Assembly (NCBI GenBank): GCA_902559605.1
Contig: CACEIC010000001.1
Coordinates: 105,056 to 167,282, forward strand
Length of the DNA stretch: 62,227 bases
Direction of reading: 5' to 3'
From: an uncultured Pelagibacteraceae bacterium
GTDB lineage: Bacteria; Pseudomonadota; Alphaproteobacteria; Pelagibacterales; Pelagibacteraceae
Shown one piece after another: positions 37,487 through 49,234 of the stretch. The first letter of the stretch is position 1. Each line of letters begins with the position of its first letter. Position numbers and translations under genes: made by a program. The notes beneath the pieces are model-generated. The model was not told the DNA's origin. It searched no databases and worked only from the letters and a program-made list of their open reading frames with translations.

Positions 37487-40229
37487 TAGTATTTAAAAGT
37501 CCACAATTTGGTCTTTCACAACTCGTTTCAAAAATTTTCCAACAAATAGGACATTTATTTCCTTGGGCCTTTTTTGCAACTACATCAATACTATTTTTTA
37601 AATTTTCATCTTTAATTACAGAGGCAGATGAGGTTATACAAATTTCAGAAAAATTAATATTTTTTGCCTTATCGTAAAATTCTTTATTTAATTTTATCTC
37701 AATTGTTGCTTCTAAACTTGAACCAATTGACTTTTCGGCTCTCATATTCTCTATTGAAATATTTGCCTCATCTCTAATTTTTTTAACATAATCCCAATCT
37801 GAGCTAAGTTCTTCATCGTTCCAAGAATTAGGAACTGAAACGAAATTTTGTAAATGGATACTTTGGCTATCTTTTTCCTTTTTAACTAGTTGATAAATTT
37901 CTTCAGTTGTAAATGATAATATTGGTGCAAACCATTTTAGGAGACACTGCAAAATAATATTTAAAAGAGTTATACAGTTCTTTCTTTTATCGGAATTTAA
38001 AGCGTCACAATATAGAGTATCTTTCCTGATATCGAAATAAAAAGCAGAAAGCTCAACTGTGCAAAAATTTAGTAATTCTTTGTATAAATTATGGAAGTTA
38101 TAAACTTTAAAATTATTTTTAAAATTCTCATTTATTGTATAAATTCTATGAAGCATAAATTTTTCAAGAGAATCAAAGTTTTCAAATTTAACTTTTTCTA
38201 GATCAAGATTTTCGTATTGATCTTGAATATTTCCTAATAGATATCTAAATGTATTTCTAATTTTTCTATAAGATTCAGCGTGTTGATCTAAAATTGAATA
38301 ATCTATTCTTAAATCTTCAGCATAATTTGAAGATGCAACCCAAATTCTTAATATATCAGCTCCATATTTTTTTAATATATCTTGTGGAGCAATAACGTTA
38401 CCTGTTGACTTTGACATTTTTAGACCTTTTCCATCTACAACAAAACCATGAGAAAGAATGCTTTCAAATGGAGCGACTCCTCTTGTTCCACATGATTGAA
38501 GTAATGAGGAGTGAAACCATCCTCTATGTTGATCTGAGCCCTCTAAATACATAGATGCTGGCCATTTGAGGTCGTCTCTTTTCTCTAAAACAAAGGAGTG
38601 AGTGGATCCACTGTCAAACCAAACTTCAACTATGTCTGATAATTTTTCATAGTCTTCTGCTTTATACTTGTCTCCAAGAAAGATCTGATAATCATCATTA
38701 AACCAACAATCAGAACCTTCTTTTTCATAAATTTTTGCAATATTTTCAAATACTTCATCATCAACTAAAACATCACCAGTTTTTTTTGAAATAAAAATTG
38801 GTAGTGGCACACCCCAGACTCTTTGTCTTGATACACACCAGTCTGGTCTAGTTTCAATCATTGATTTTATTCTTTCTTTTCCTTTGGAAGGATAAAAATC
38901 TGTATTATCGATAGCTTTTAATGCTTTATCTCTTAACCCGTGACTTTCCATTGATATAAACCATTGTGGCGTTGCCCTATGAACTAGTGGAGCTTTTGAT
39001 CTCCAAGAATGAGGATAAGAGTGAGTTAGTTTTCCATTTGTTACTAAATTTTTTTGTTCATCTAATTTTTCTATAATTAAGTTATTAGCCTTAAAAATAT
39101 GTAAACCTTCAAAAAGTTTAATTTCACTTGTATATTTTCCATCACCATCAACTGTTTCAATTGCTTTGATATTATTATTTAAACAAAGATTGAAGTCATC
39201 TGGTCCATGGCTCGGAGCACAATGTACAATACCTGTTCCTTGTTCAGTAGTGACAAAATTAGCCTCAAGCATAGGAATATCATAATTATATTCCATTTTA
39301 GAAAATGGATGACTGCAAATAGTTCCATTTAAATCTTTTCCTAAAAATTCGTTTAAAACTTTAATATTTTCTATAGAGGTATCTTTTTTAAAAGGTTCTA
39401 ATAAATCTTTTGCAATTACAATTTTTCTGTTAACAAAATTTTTGTTATCATTAATTTCAAGCAATACATATTTAAGGCTAGCATTGTAAGCTAATGCTTT
39501 ATTTGCAGGAATAGTCCAGGGAGTTGTAGTCCAAATTATTACGTCAGCACCTTTAATTATATCTAAATTTGAAAATTTCACTTTAAATGCAGCATAAATA
39601 GTATCTGAAACATGATCCATGTATTCAACTTCAGCATCAGCTAAAGCTGTTTTTTCAACAGTAGACCAAAGAACTGGCTTGTAACCTCTATAAAGGCTTC
39701 CTTCTTTAAGAAATTTTCCAAGTTCTCTGACTATTTGAGCTTCAGCATCAAATGACATTGTTGAATAGTAGTTTTCCCAATCACCAATTACCCCAAGTCT
39801 TGTAAATTCTCCTTTATGAACATCTATCCATTTGTTTGCAAACTCCCTACATTCTTTTCTGAATTCAATTACCGGAACATCATTTTTATTTTTTTTATTC
39901 TTTTTATATTGTTCTTCAATTTTCCACTCGATAGGCAACCCATGGCAATCCCATCCAGGAACATAAACTGAGTCCTTTCCATCCATTTGATGAAATTTTG
40001 TAATTATGTCTTTTAAAATTTTATTCAAAGCGGTACCCATATGAATATTTCCATTTGCATATGGAGGCCCATCATGGAGCACAAATTTTTCTTGCCCTTT
40101 ACTTTTTTTTCTTAACAAATTGTACAGGTCAATTTTCTTCCAAAATTCAATGTAATTTGGCTCCTTGTTTGGCAAATTTGCCTTCATTGAGAATTTTGTT
40201 TTAGGTAGATTTATATGTTCCTTGCTCAT
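37476..40229 (-). CDS. ileS: Isoleucyl-tRNA synthetase
   Basis: Charges tRNA-Ile. The HIGH motif appears as [12 protein letters not shown] (near residue 60) and KMSKS as [10 protein letters not shown] (near 600). The editing domain contains the [11 protein letters not shown] segment. The C-terminal zinc-binding cysteines CPICWKIF and CERPNCG mark the bacterial (mupirocin-sensitive) IleS class. Length 917 is normal. The start is 6 nt downstream of ribF, the same ribF-ileS-lspA order as in many proteobacteria. Confidence 0.97.
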   Translation of the reverse strand: MSKEHINLPKTKFSMKANLPNKEPNYIEFWKKIDLYNLLRKKSKGQEKFVLHDGPPYANGNIHMGTALNKILKDIITKFHQMDGKDSVYVPGWDCHGLPIEWKIEEQYKKNKKNKNDVPVIEFRKECREFANKWIDVHKGEFTRLGVIGDWENYYSTMSFDAEAQIVRELGKFLKEGSLYRGYKPVLWSTVEKTALADAEVEYMDHVSDTIYAAFKVKFSNLDIIKGADVIIWTTTPWTIPANKALAYNASLKYVLLEINDNKNFVNRKIVIAKDLLEPFKKDTSIENIKVLNEFLGKDLNGTICSHPFSKMEYNYDIPMLEANFVTTEQGTGIVHCAPSHGPDDFNLCLNNNIKAIETVDGDGKYTSEIKLFEGLHIFKANNLIIEKLDEQKNLVTNGKLTHSYPHSWRSKAPLVHRATPQWFISMESHGLRDKALKAIDNTDFYPSKGKERIKSMIETRPDWCVSRQRVWGVPLPIFISKKTGDVLVDDEVFENIAKIYEKEGSDCWFNDDYQIFLGDKYKAEDYEKLSDIVEVWFDSGSTHSFVLEKRDDLKWPASMYLEGSDQHRGWFHSSLLQSCGTRGVAPFESILSHGFVVDGKGLKMSKSTGNVIAPQDILKKYGADILRIWVASSNYAEDLRIDYSILDQHAESYRKIRNTFRYLLGNIQDQYENLDLEKVKFENFDSLEKFMLHRIYTINENFKNNFKVYNFHNLYKELLNFCTVELSAFYFDIRKDTLYCDALNSDKRKNCITLLNIILQCLLKWFAPILSFTTEEIYQLVKKEKDSQSIHLQNFVSVPNSWNDEELSSDWDYVKKIRDEANISIENMRAEKSIGSSLEATIEIKLNKEFYDKAKNINFSEICITSSASVIKDENLKNSIDVVAKKAQGNKCPICWKIFETSCERPNCGLLNTNGK

Positions 40230-40235
40230 GATATT

Positions 40236-41162
40236 TTATCTTTTGGCAATTTTAATATCTTTCTTTATCTGTTTTTTTAAAGCATCAATATTTTTAAATT
40301 TGGTTTCTCCTCTAATAAATTTTGTAAAATTAATAGTTAGATTTTTATTATAAAGATTTCCAGAAAATTTAAATAAATTTACCTCTAATAATAATTTTTT
40401 TTGATTAAAAGTAGGCCTATAACCAATATTTGCTATTCCTTTGATCTTTTTTCTGTTTTTTTCGATATAAACGTCAACTGCATAAACTCCTACTTTTGGT
40501 ATTACATAGTTTTTTATATTTATGTTACAGGTCGGAAAACCAATTTTTCTTCCCATCATTCTACCCTTTTCAACGACACCTTCTATTGACCAATTTCTAG
40601 ATAAAAGTTGATTTGCAATTTTTAAATTACCATTTTCGATTAATTTTCTTATTAATGTTGAAGAAATAATTTTATTTTTTTTATATAATGGTTTTGGGTT
40701 AATTAATTTATAATCATATTTCTTTTGAAGTTTTTTTAATAGATTTACGTCCCCCTCTCTCTTATTTCCAAATCTAAAATTATTACTTACAAAAATATAA
40801 TCTGCGCTTAACTTTTTGCATAAAATATTTTTAATAAAATTATGACAAGATATTTTAGAGAATTTTTTATCAAATTTTTTATTTATTAAAAAATCAATGT
40901 TATAATCACTAAAATATCTGCTTTTTTGATTAAGATTTGAAAGTCGATAATTTGTAATACTTTTATTAAAGTACATTTTTGGTATTGGATCAAATGTCAC
41001 CACTCCAATTTTGGAATTATATTTTTTTTTATATTTTTTTGCTTCTTTGAATAATTTTTGATGGCCTAAGTGTAATCCATCAAAATTACCAATTAGTATC
41101 ATGGCATTTTGATGTTTTTTTAAAATCTCAAAATTTTTATAAATTTTAATTTTGTTCACCAT
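40236..41162 (-). CDS. ribF: Bifunctional riboflavin kinase/FAD synthetase
   Basis: Makes FMN and then FAD from riboflavin. The N-terminal nucleotidyltransferase has GNFDGLHLGH (HLGH at 31-34), and the C-terminal flavokinase has GRKIGFPTCNI. Length 308 is typical. It overlaps the upstream HAD-IIA gene by 7 bp and precedes ileS. FAD is required by several flavoproteins in the window, including CrtI and the UbiH-like enzyme. Confidence 0.95.
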   Translation of the reverse strand: MVNKIKIYKNFEILKKHQNAMILIGNFDGLHLGHQKLFKEAKKYKKKYNSKIGVVTFDPIPKMYFNKSITNYRLSNLNQKSRYFSDYNIDFLINKKFDKKFSKISCHNFIKNILCKKLSADYIFVSNNFRFGNKREGDVNLLKKLQKKYDYKLINPKPLYKKNKIISSTLIRKLIENGNLKIANQLLSRNWSIEGVVEKGRMMGRKIGFPTCNINIKNYVIPKVGVYAVDVYIEKNRKKIKGIANIGYRPTFNQKKLLLEVNLFKFSGNLYNKNLTINFTKFIRGETKFKNIDALKKQIKKDIKIAKR

Positions 41163-41971
41163 TTTAATTTCGTTTGAGTGTAATTTACACTCACTCCATA
41201 TTTTTTTTCTAATTTATCAATATTTAAACTACTTAATTCTTTTTTATGTATACCACTCGTTATTAACAAATTGTCAAAATTTTGAATATTAGCTCCTTTT
41301 ATATCTGTATTCATATTATCTCCGATACATAAAACATTTTTACCATTTATGTTAGCAGATAAATTATAAACTGGAGGATAAGGTTTTCCAAAGTAAATTA
41401 CTTTCCCACCAATTTCCTCAAATATTTTTGCAACTGATCCAGCGCAAAACTCTCTAACATCTCCTCTATCAACAATTAGGTCTGGATTAGTACACACAAA
41501 TTTTTTATTTGAAAATTTCTCAAGTAAATCTTTATAATATTCAAGTTTTGTCTCATGATCTTCAAATAACCCTGTGCAAATAAAATAATCAGCTTGACTA
41601 ATATTACTAACTTTATTTTGCTCAAATCTTTTAAATAAGTCAAAATCTCTTGGTGGTCCAATATGATAAAATTTTGCATTTAGAAAATTTTCCATTAAAT
41701 ATTTTAATGAAGCTTCTCCTGAGGTGTATACATCTTCATAATATTTTTTGAGTCCTATTTTTTTTAAAAAATCAATAACTGTAGAATTTGGTCTTGGAGC
41801 ATTGGTAAGTAATACAAACTCTTTATTATTTTTTTTTAAATTTTCTAATACTTCAATAGAATCTTCAAAAATTTGTAATCCGTTATGGATCACTCCCCAT
41901 ATGTCGATAAAAAATAATTCGTAACTATTTATTTTAGATCTTAATCCATCTTTGTCTAAGTTTTGGGGCAT
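41156..41971 (-). CDS. HAD-IIA family hydrolase (TIGR01459-like)
   Basis: A 271-residue HAD phosphatase of the NagD/PGP type. The nucleophile region is FFIDIWGVIHNG (the first Asp of the DxD pair is kept and the second position is Trp-flanked as in the TIGR01459 group), LLTNAPRPN is motif II, and CIGDNMNTDIKGA is motif IV. The substrate is unknown. It is the first gene of the minus-strand ribF-ileS-lspA group, with its start 122 bp from divergent groES. Confidence 0.86.
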   Translation of the reverse strand: MPQNLDKDGLRSKINSYELFFIDIWGVIHNGLQIFEDSIEVLENLKKNNKEFVLLTNAPRPNSTVIDFLKKIGLKKYYEDVYTSGEASLKYLMENFLNAKFYHIGPPRDFDLFKRFEQNKVSNISQADYFICTGLFEDHETKLEYYKDLLEKFSNKKFVCTNPDLIVDRGDVREFCAGSVAKIFEEIGGKVIYFGKPYPPVYNLSANINGKNVLCIGDNMNTDIKGANIQNFDNLLITSGIHKKELSSLNIDKLEKKYGVSVNYTQTKLKW

Positions 41972-42038
41972 ACTTGAGGTATAGCTTAAAAATATGCTTT
42001 ATTCTTGGGTTTTTTAGACCATAATTTTTATTCAAGAT

Positions 42039-42067
42039 CTTGAAAATTATTAAATATGTCTCTATAT
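42039..42067 (+). promoter_or_regulatory. RpoH (heat-shock sigma) type promoter of groESL
   Basis: A CTTGAAA -35 element (42039-42045) is followed after 14 nt by CTCTATAT (42060-42067), which matches six of eight positions of the sigma32 -10 consensus CCCCATnT. The groES ATG is 27 nt further on and is preceded by AAGGAG. No CIRCE inverted repeat (TTAGCACTC) is present, so control by RpoH rather than HrcA is the simplest reading. Confidence 0.6.
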
Positions 42068-42093
42068 GACTGCTAATTTAAAGGAGAATTCGT

Positions 42094-42387
42094 ATGAAGT
42101 TTAAACCGTTACATGACCGTGTTTTAATAGAAGTTTTAGATAGCAGCGAAAAAACTGCTGGTGGCATAATTATTCCAGATACAGCTCAAGAAAAACCTCA
42201 AGAAGGTAAAGTTGTTGCTGTCGGCGGAGGTGCAAAAACTGAAGATGGAAAACTAATACCTATGGACGTTAAAGTAGGAGATAAAGTTTTATTCGGTAAG
42301 TGGTCAGGAACAGAAGTTAAAATTGATGGTAAAGAGTACAGCATAATGAAAGAATCTGACATTATGGGTATTGCAACAGGTAAATAA
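42094..42387 (+). CDS. groES: Co-chaperonin GroES
   Basis: Caps GroEL during protein folding. The 97-residue sequence begins [15 protein letters not shown], contains the mobile loop [19 protein letters not shown], and ends [10 protein letters not shown], all characteristic. It has a good Shine-Dalgarno (AAAGGAG) and a heat-shock-type promoter upstream. groEL follows after 19 nt with its own AAGGAG. Confidence 0.98.
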   Translation: MKFKPLHDRVLIEVLDSSEKTAGGIIIPDTAQEKPQEGKVVAVGGGAKTEDGKLIPMDVKVGDKVLFGKWSGTEVKIDGKEYSIMKESDIMGIATGK

Positions 42388-42394
42388 TTAATAA

Positions 42395-44062
<1,668 letters not shown>

Positions 44063-44087
44063 TCCCAATCTTACTCAAAAAAAATTC

Positions 44088-44119
44088 AAAAAGGGCAGTT
44101 TTTACTGCCCTTTTTTTTT
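44088..44119 (+). terminator. Intrinsic terminator of groESL
   Basis: GGGCAG (44093-44098) pairs with CTGCCC (44105-44110) around a 6-nt loop. The stem is extended by an A-run on the left pairing with the T-run on the right, which ends in nine T. It begins about 25 nt after the groEL stop. This is the only textbook intrinsic terminator I find in the window. Confidence 0.92.
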
Positions 44120-44122
44120 GAA

Positions 44123-44150
44123 TTGAAAAAAAATATTTTGAATATATAAG
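44123..44150 (+). promoter_or_regulatory. Candidate typA promoter
   Basis: TTGAAA (44123-44128) and TATAAG (44145-44150) are separated by 16 nt, directly after the groESL terminator. The predicted transcription start would be only a few bases before the typA ATG at 44160, giving a nearly leaderless mRNA; no Shine-Dalgarno is visible. The isolated position between a terminator and the next gene makes a promoter necessary here. Confidence 0.5.
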
Positions 44151-44159
44151 AACGCGCAA

Positions 44160-45986
44160 ATGACAACATCGATACGTAACATCACCATAATTGCTCATGT
44201 TGACCATGGCAAGACTACTTTGATTGATAACTTAATGAAACAGAGTGGTTCTTTTAGAGAAAATGAAGTTGTTGATGAAAGACTGATGGACTCCGGCGAA
44301 CTTGAAAAGGAAAGAGGTATTACAATTCTTGCCAAACCAGCTTCAATAAATTGGAAAGATTCTAGAATTAATATTATTGATACACCTGGACACAGGGATT
44401 TTGCTGCAGAAGTTGAAAGAGTTCTTAGTATGGCTGATGGTGCATTATTATTAATAGATTCAGCCGAAGGGGTAATGCCTCAAACTAAATTTGTATTAGC
44501 TAAAGCACTTAAACAAGGCCTTAAACCAATCGTAGTTATTAATAAATTAGACAAAGCTGACCAAAGAGCCGATGAAGTTTTAAATGAGACTTTTGACTTA
44601 TTTGTAAGCTTAGATGCCAACGAAGAGCAATTAGACTTTCCAGTTATTTACGCAAGTGGAAGATCTGGCTGGGCATCTAACGAAATAGATGGCCCAAGAG
44701 AGAACTTAAATCCATTATTAGATTTAGTAATAGATCATGTAAAGCCAGCAGAATTTGACAAGTCCAAGCCTTTTGCAATGCTTTCGACTCTTTTATATGC
44801 AGATAGTTTTCTAGGTAGAAGTTTAGTTGGTAGAATTTCACAAGGTACTGCAAAAGCAAATCAACAAATCAAGGCAATTAATCTTGATGGAGAAAAAGTT
44901 GATGAGGGAAGGTTGACTAAAATATTTAGATATGAGGGGACAAAAAAAGTACCAATAGAAGTTGGCGAAGCTGGAGATATTGTAGTTATCGCTGGATTAG
45001 AAAAAGCAAATGTTGCTGATACAATATGTGATACTGAGGTAGATATACCAATTCAAGCAACCCCGATTGATCCTCCAACGATGTCTATTAAGATTACAGT
45101 AAATAGTTCTCCATTAGCTGGAACTGAGGGTAAAAAACTTACAAGTACTCAAATTAGAGAGAGATTAGTTCAAGAAGCTCAAAATAATGTCGGGATTTCA
45201 TTTTCAGAAAATGAAAACAAAGATTCATTTGAAATAAGTGGAAGAGGTGAATTGATGTTGGAAATATTATTGACACAAATGAGACGTGAAGGGTTTGAAA
45301 TGACAGTAAGCCCCCCTAGAGTTTTATTTCAAAAAAATGAAAATGGTGAAAAATTAGAACCCATTGAAGAAATTACTATGGATCTTGACGAAGAGTTTTC
45401 TTCAAAAGTTATAGACTCCATGAATAAAAGAAAAGGAAAGTTAATAGATCTTAAAGATACTGGAAAAAATAAAAAACGATTAATCTTTCATGCACCAACT
45501 AGAGGTTTAATGGGATACACTAGTAGATTTCTTACTCTAACTAAAGGAACAGGAGTAATAAACAGAATATTCCATTCCTATGGAAAATTTGAGGGAGATA
45601 TGGAAGGCAGAAGAAATGGTGCATTAATTTCTATGGAGCAAGGAAAAGCAGTAGCATTTGCAATTTATAATCTACAGGCAAGAGGAGAAATGTTTGTTAC
45701 TCATAACGATCCAGTTTATTCAGGTATGATTGTGGGATTGTCACCTAAACCTGGTGATATGATTATAAATGTCATGAAAGGTAAAAAACTTACAAATATG
45801 AGGACACAAGGAACAGATGAAAATGTTGTTTTAACTCCCGTAAGAAAGATGTCTATTGCTGAACAATTGAGTATGTTAAATTCTGATGAAGCACTAGAAA
45901 TTACACCAAATTCATGCAGATTAAGGAAAGCTGTGCTTGATCCTCACGAGAGAAAAAAGCTCTCTAAATTATCTGAAGCTTCTTAA
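44160..45986 (+). CDS. typA: Translational GTPase TypA/BipA
   Basis: Ribosome-associated GTPase of the EF-G family, involved in ribosome assembly and stress adaptation. G1 is IIAHVDHGKTTLID, switch regions include RGITILAKPAS, G3 is DTPGHRDF and G4 is NKLDKADQRADEV. The C-terminal BipA-specific region (GRRNGALISMEQGKAVAFA) is intact. Length 608 is normal. It lies alone behind its own promoter, and a membrane protein gene converges 6 nt after it. Confidence 0.97.
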   Translation: MTTSIRNITIIAHVDHGKTTLIDNLMKQSGSFRENEVVDERLMDSGELEKERGITILAKPASINWKDSRINIIDTPGHRDFAAEVERVLSMADGALLLIDSAEGVMPQTKFVLAKALKQGLKPIVVINKLDKADQRADEVLNETFDLFVSLDANEEQLDFPVIYASGRSGWASNEIDGPRENLNPLLDLVIDHVKPAEFDKSKPFAMLSTLLYADSFLGRSLVGRISQGTAKANQQIKAINLDGEKVDEGRLTKIFRYEGTKKVPIEVGEAGDIVVIAGLEKANVADTICDTEVDIPIQATPIDPPTMSIKITVNSSPLAGTEGKKLTSTQIRERLVQEAQNNVGISFSENENKDSFEISGRGELMLEILLTQMRREGFEMTVSPPRVLFQKNENGEKLEPIEEITMDLDEEFSSKVIDSMNKRKGKLIDLKDTGKNKKRLIFHAPTRGLMGYTSRFLTLTKGTGVINRIFHSYGKFEGDMEGRRNGALISMEQGKAVAFAIYNLQARGEMFVTHNDPVYSGMIVGLSPKPGDMIINVMKGKKLTNMRTQGTDENVVLTPVRKMSIAEQLSMLNSDEALEITPNSCRLRKAVLDPHERKKLSKLSEAS

Positions 45987-45991
45987 AATTA

Positions 45992-46447
45992 TTATTCAGA
46001 TTTATTTTTTGTAAAAGGCAGCCACTTTTCAAAAGCTGATTTACTAGGTCCGTCATATGGAATTGAGTAAGAGTTTGTTCTTGTCAATACTTCAATTCCT
46101 TTTGAGAAAACAAAAATAAAAACTATGACAAAAACAATTGTCATTATTTTAAATGGATCAAAATTTTTTGTCTTAAAAACACTAACAGCTTTTGCTTCAG
46201 CTCTATGAAATTGTTTAAACGTATAATAAACAGCAAATATTAAACCTATATGAGCAACATATGTCCCTGCCCAACCAAATGCAAAAGTAGCATAAGAAAA
46301 TACGTATAAACTAAATACTGTTGTCCATATAAAACTCAAAACTAATAATATTTGTAGTCTCACAGTTTTTGGAAGGGCTCTTAAATCATTTTTACTATCG
46401 TCAAATAGTATATTCGCTGATTCTTTCATCCAATTTTTTATAGACAT
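45992..46447 (-). CDS. Uncharacterised membrane protein
   Basis: I do not recognise a family. The 151 residues show a charged cytosolic N-terminus (about 1-28), three hydrophobic segments at roughly 32-52, 58-82 and 101-122, with a charged HRAEAKAVSVFKTKNFDP loop before the third, and a polar C-terminus. It converges on typA with 5 nt between stops and is separated from the YczE-like gene by 60 nt. Coding status is supported by clean overlap-free placement and no competing frame. Confidence 0.65.
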   Translation of the reverse strand: MSIKNWMKESANILFDDSKNDLRALPKTVRLQILLVLSFIWTTVFSLYVFSYATFAFGWAGTYVAHIGLIFAVYYTFKQFHRAEAKAVSVFKTKNFDPFKIMTIVFVIVFIFVFSKGIEVLTRTNSYSIPYDGPSKSAFEKWLPFTKNKSE

Positions 46448-46507
46448 AATTTATATTTACAATTTTTATTCAATATTAACAATCGACTAATTGTCCACTA
46501 AAAACAT

Positions 46508-47155
46508 TTACTTCGTAACTTTATCCACAATATAAATTCCTAAAGCTACTGCGGGACCTATACCAAATGCAAATATTATAGTACCCAAACCAACAGTTCC
46601 TCCCAAATACCAACCAGATATAACAGCTGAAATTTCCAAAGTAGCTCGAATTAAAGCAATAGGAAGTTGAGTTTTTTTTGTTAGACCTGTCATCAATCCA
46701 TCTCTTGGACCAGGACCTAAATTTGCAATTAAATATATCCCACTTCCTAGACCGACAAGCAAAACAGAAAATACAGCAAGAATATATTTTGAAAAAGTAG
46801 CTAAAGGAGGATCAAAAAGAAAAAGTGTCAAATCGATTATCGTTGCTATAATTAAAATATTTAGAATTGTACCAATTCCTGGTTTTTGTTTTAGTGGAAA
46901 CCAAAACCCTAAAACAATAATACTTATTATGAATGTAGATAATCCGATCGAAATATTTAATATGTTTGATAACCCTTCTGCAAGAACAGACCATGGAGAA
47001 TTACCAGTAGTAGAAACTAATAAAAGACCCTCTCCCAACCCAAACAAAGATAAACCAACACATAAAAGTAAAAAAGTTGTAAATTTAGGTTTTAAATTTA
47101 AAGGTTTTTCTGAGCTCCAAGATTTTGAGGGGATATTTTTAATGGTTAAAAACAT
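46508..47155 (-). CDS. YczE/YitT-like membrane protein
   Basis: A 215-residue protein with five or six membrane helices. The motifs GNSPWSVLAEGLSNI near residue 50 and LGPGPRDGLMTGL near 150 form the repeated P/G-rich signature of the YczE/YyaS/YitT family. No transport substrate is established for this group. It is transcribed away from a DUF6134-like gene, with 79 bp between the start codons. Confidence 0.75.
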   Translation of the reverse strand: MFLTIKNIPSKSWSSEKPLNLKPKFTTFLLLCVGLSLFGLGEGLLLVSTTGNSPWSVLAEGLSNILNISIGLSTFIISIIVLGFWFPLKQKPGIGTILNILIIATIIDLTLFLFDPPLATFSKYILAVFSVLLVGLGSGIYLIANLGPGPRDGLMTGLTKKTQLPIALIRATLEISAVISGWYLGGTVGLGTIIFAFGIGPAVALGIYIVDKVTK

Positions 47156-47234
47156 AATTCTTTAGACTATTTATCTTTTAAACATAAAAATTCTATATAA
47201 AGTTCAAACAAGTTAATTAAAATGATATGAAATA

Positions 47235-47912
47235 ATGAGAAAATTCTTAGTAATATTGTTGGTTTTATCTCCTCTTTTTTTGCAAGCACATACTGACCAC
47301 TATAAAAATTATACAAACATAGAAATGGAGATATTTAAAGATGATGAAAAAATTGGAGAAAGTATTTTCACATTTAAAAAAGAAAAAAATAAATTTATTG
47401 TTAAAAATAAGACTAATTTCAATGTAAAATTATTGGGTGTTACAGTGTTCTCCATAAATAGTAGAGGTACTGAAGAATATATTGAAGACCAATTAATTTC
47501 ATTTAACTCAGAAACATTTCAAAACAATAAGAGAAAATATGTAAATTTAATTTTTGATGAAAAAAAAGAGAAGTTTATAATTGATGGTTCATCATATAAG
47601 GGTGAGGCGGATAAAGAAAATATAATCGGCCATTGGTGGAATCATAGAATTTTGCAAACTGAGACACAAATAAGTCCATTATCTGGAAGTGTAAAAAAAC
47701 AAAACATAGAATTTTTAGGAAAAGAAAAAATTAAACTTTATAATAAAGAATATGATGTAGAACACTTTAGACTATTTTCTACTGATCCAAATCTACCTGA
47801 TGATAAAAAATTAAATTTTGAAGTATGGTATGATAAGAAAAAAGCATTGATTATAAAAGTAGCTTATAAAAGAATGGGTTTATGGGAATATAGACTAAAA
47901 AAAATTCAATAA
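47235..47912 (+). CDS. Exported protein, DUF6134-like
   Basis: A 225-residue protein with a signal peptide (MRKFLVILLVLSPLFLQA). The mature part is beta-rich and contains the pattern IEMEIFKDDEKIGESIFTFKK near its start and HWWNHRILQTETQISPLSG in the middle, like DUF6134 family exported proteins; my family call is from memory of the pattern. The function is unknown. Its stop abuts the convergent pmbA stop with no gap. Confidence 0.65.
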   Translation: MRKFLVILLVLSPLFLQAHTDHYKNYTNIEMEIFKDDEKIGESIFTFKKEKNKFIVKNKTNFNVKLLGVTVFSINSRGTEEYIEDQLISFNSETFQNNKRKYVNLIFDEKKEKFIIDGSSYKGEADKENIIGHWWNHRILQTETQISPLSGSVKKQNIEFLGKEKIKLYNKEYDVEHFRLFSTDPNLPDDKKLNFEVWYDKKKALIIKVAYKRMGLWEYRLKKIQ

Positions 47913-49229
47913 TTATTTTCCCGCTACTGTCATTTGATTAATCAAAAGTGTAGGTGCATTTGTAGAGTATTTCATCTCTAGATCGTTTGCCAAAGTAATA
48001 TTCTTGAACATTTCCTTAAAATTTCCAGCAATAGTTATTTCACTTACTGGGTAAGTTAGTTCTCCATCCTCAACCATAAATCCTGACGCTCCAACTGAGT
48101 AATCTCCTGTTATAATATTACCTCCATGGCCTATAGTCTCTGTTATGTATAGAAACTTCTTTTCTGAATTTAGCAAATCCTTAAAACTTAAGGTACCGTT
48201 TTCAAAGTATAAGTTTGTTGTTCCTCCAGACCTACCGTTAGATTTTAAATTTAACTTTTTACCATAATAAGTATCAATTAAATAATTTTTTAAAATGCCA
48301 TTCTCAACTAGTTTCAGAGAGTTTGTTTCAACACCCTCGCTATCAAAGTTTTGGGAGCCTAATCCTTTTTCAATTTTTGGATCATCTATGATATTAATTG
48401 AATTTGGAAAAACTTCAGAATTGATTTGATCTTTTAAAAAAGAAGTTCCTCTTGCAATAGCACTCGCACTAATTGCACTTGCTAGTGTACTTAATATACC
48501 TTTGGAAATTCTTTTATCGAATATTACTCCAATTTTTTCACTCTTAATTTTTTTTGGACCTAACTTTTTTATTGCTTTGTTGGCAGCTATTTTTCCAATT
48601 TCTTCTGGTTTCATCATATCTTGCAAGAATCTTGTGCTACCAAACTCATAATCTCTTTCCATTGCACCATTAATTCTTGATACAGCTACACATGAAGATG
48701 AAAAATTTGAGGTTTTGTATCCACCTAAGAAACCATTACTGTTTGCGAGTATAAAATTATTTTTATTTTCGGTAAAACCAGCTTCAGTATTAACTATTTT
48801 TTCGTCCGTTGATGCTGTTTCTTCAACTTTTTTTAAAAATTCAATCTTTTTATCATTTTGATAATGTGTTTCATCATAGAGATTAAGGTCTCTTATCTCT
48901 TTAGACATTAAATCTTTATCTGGTAACGAATTATTTTCATCTGATGGAGTAATTTTTGTAGCATCAATACAACGTTCTATTAGTTTTTCTAAGTTTGATT
49001 TAGATAAATCTGATGAATTTATGCTTGATTTTTTTTTCTCTATGTAAGTAGTTAAATTGACAGCAAAACTATCTGCTCTATTTGACTCGTCTAATTTTTT
49101 ATTTCTAAAACTAACATTTTCTGAAACAGAGTGAATTACTTTTACACCCACATCCGTGGCTCCTAGTTTTTTAGAGTTCTCAATACAATAAGACGCTATA
49201 TCTTTTAAAAATTCCTGATCCCTTATCAT
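47913..49229 (-). CDS. pmbA: TldE/PmbA family metalloprotease subunit
   Basis: Partner of TldD in a heterodimeric peptidase that trims modified peptides (microcin and PQQ-like precursors in other bacteria). The 438 residues have the PmbA features: no HExxxH motif, the segment FDSEGVETNSLKLVENGILKNYLIDTYYGKKL, and the glycine-rich SNGRSGGTTNLYFENG and GDYSVGASGFMVEDGE motifs. It lies 5 nt downstream of tldD. No obvious precursor peptide gene is seen nearby. Confidence 0.93.
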   Translation of the reverse strand: MIRDQEFLKDIASYCIENSKKLGATDVGVKVIHSVSENVSFRNKKLDESNRADSFAVNLTTYIEKKKSSINSSDLSKSNLEKLIERCIDATKITPSDENNSLPDKDLMSKEIRDLNLYDETHYQNDKKIEFLKKVEETASTDEKIVNTEAGFTENKNNFILANSNGFLGGYKTSNFSSSCVAVSRINGAMERDYEFGSTRFLQDMMKPEEIGKIAANKAIKKLGPKKIKSEKIGVIFDKRISKGILSTLASAISASAIARGTSFLKDQINSEVFPNSINIIDDPKIEKGLGSQNFDSEGVETNSLKLVENGILKNYLIDTYYGKKLNLKSNGRSGGTTNLYFENGTLSFKDLLNSEKKFLYITETIGHGGNIITGDYSVGASGFMVEDGELTYPVSEITIAGNFKEMFKNITLANDLEMKYSTNAPTLLINQMTVAGK

Positions 49230-49234
49230 TTAGA

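Noticed and set aside
41163-41170. Riboswitches (SAM, glycine, FMN, TPP) upstream of metabolic genes such as ribF, thrC or aceA
   Set aside because: Leaders are too short, and no conserved aptamer motifs were recognised upstream of these genes; the flagged position is only the ribF leader as an example.
41972-42093. CIRCE/HrcA operator upstream of groES
   Set aside because: No TTAGCACTC-N9-GAGTGCTAA inverted repeat is present; the RpoH-type promoter explains the region better.
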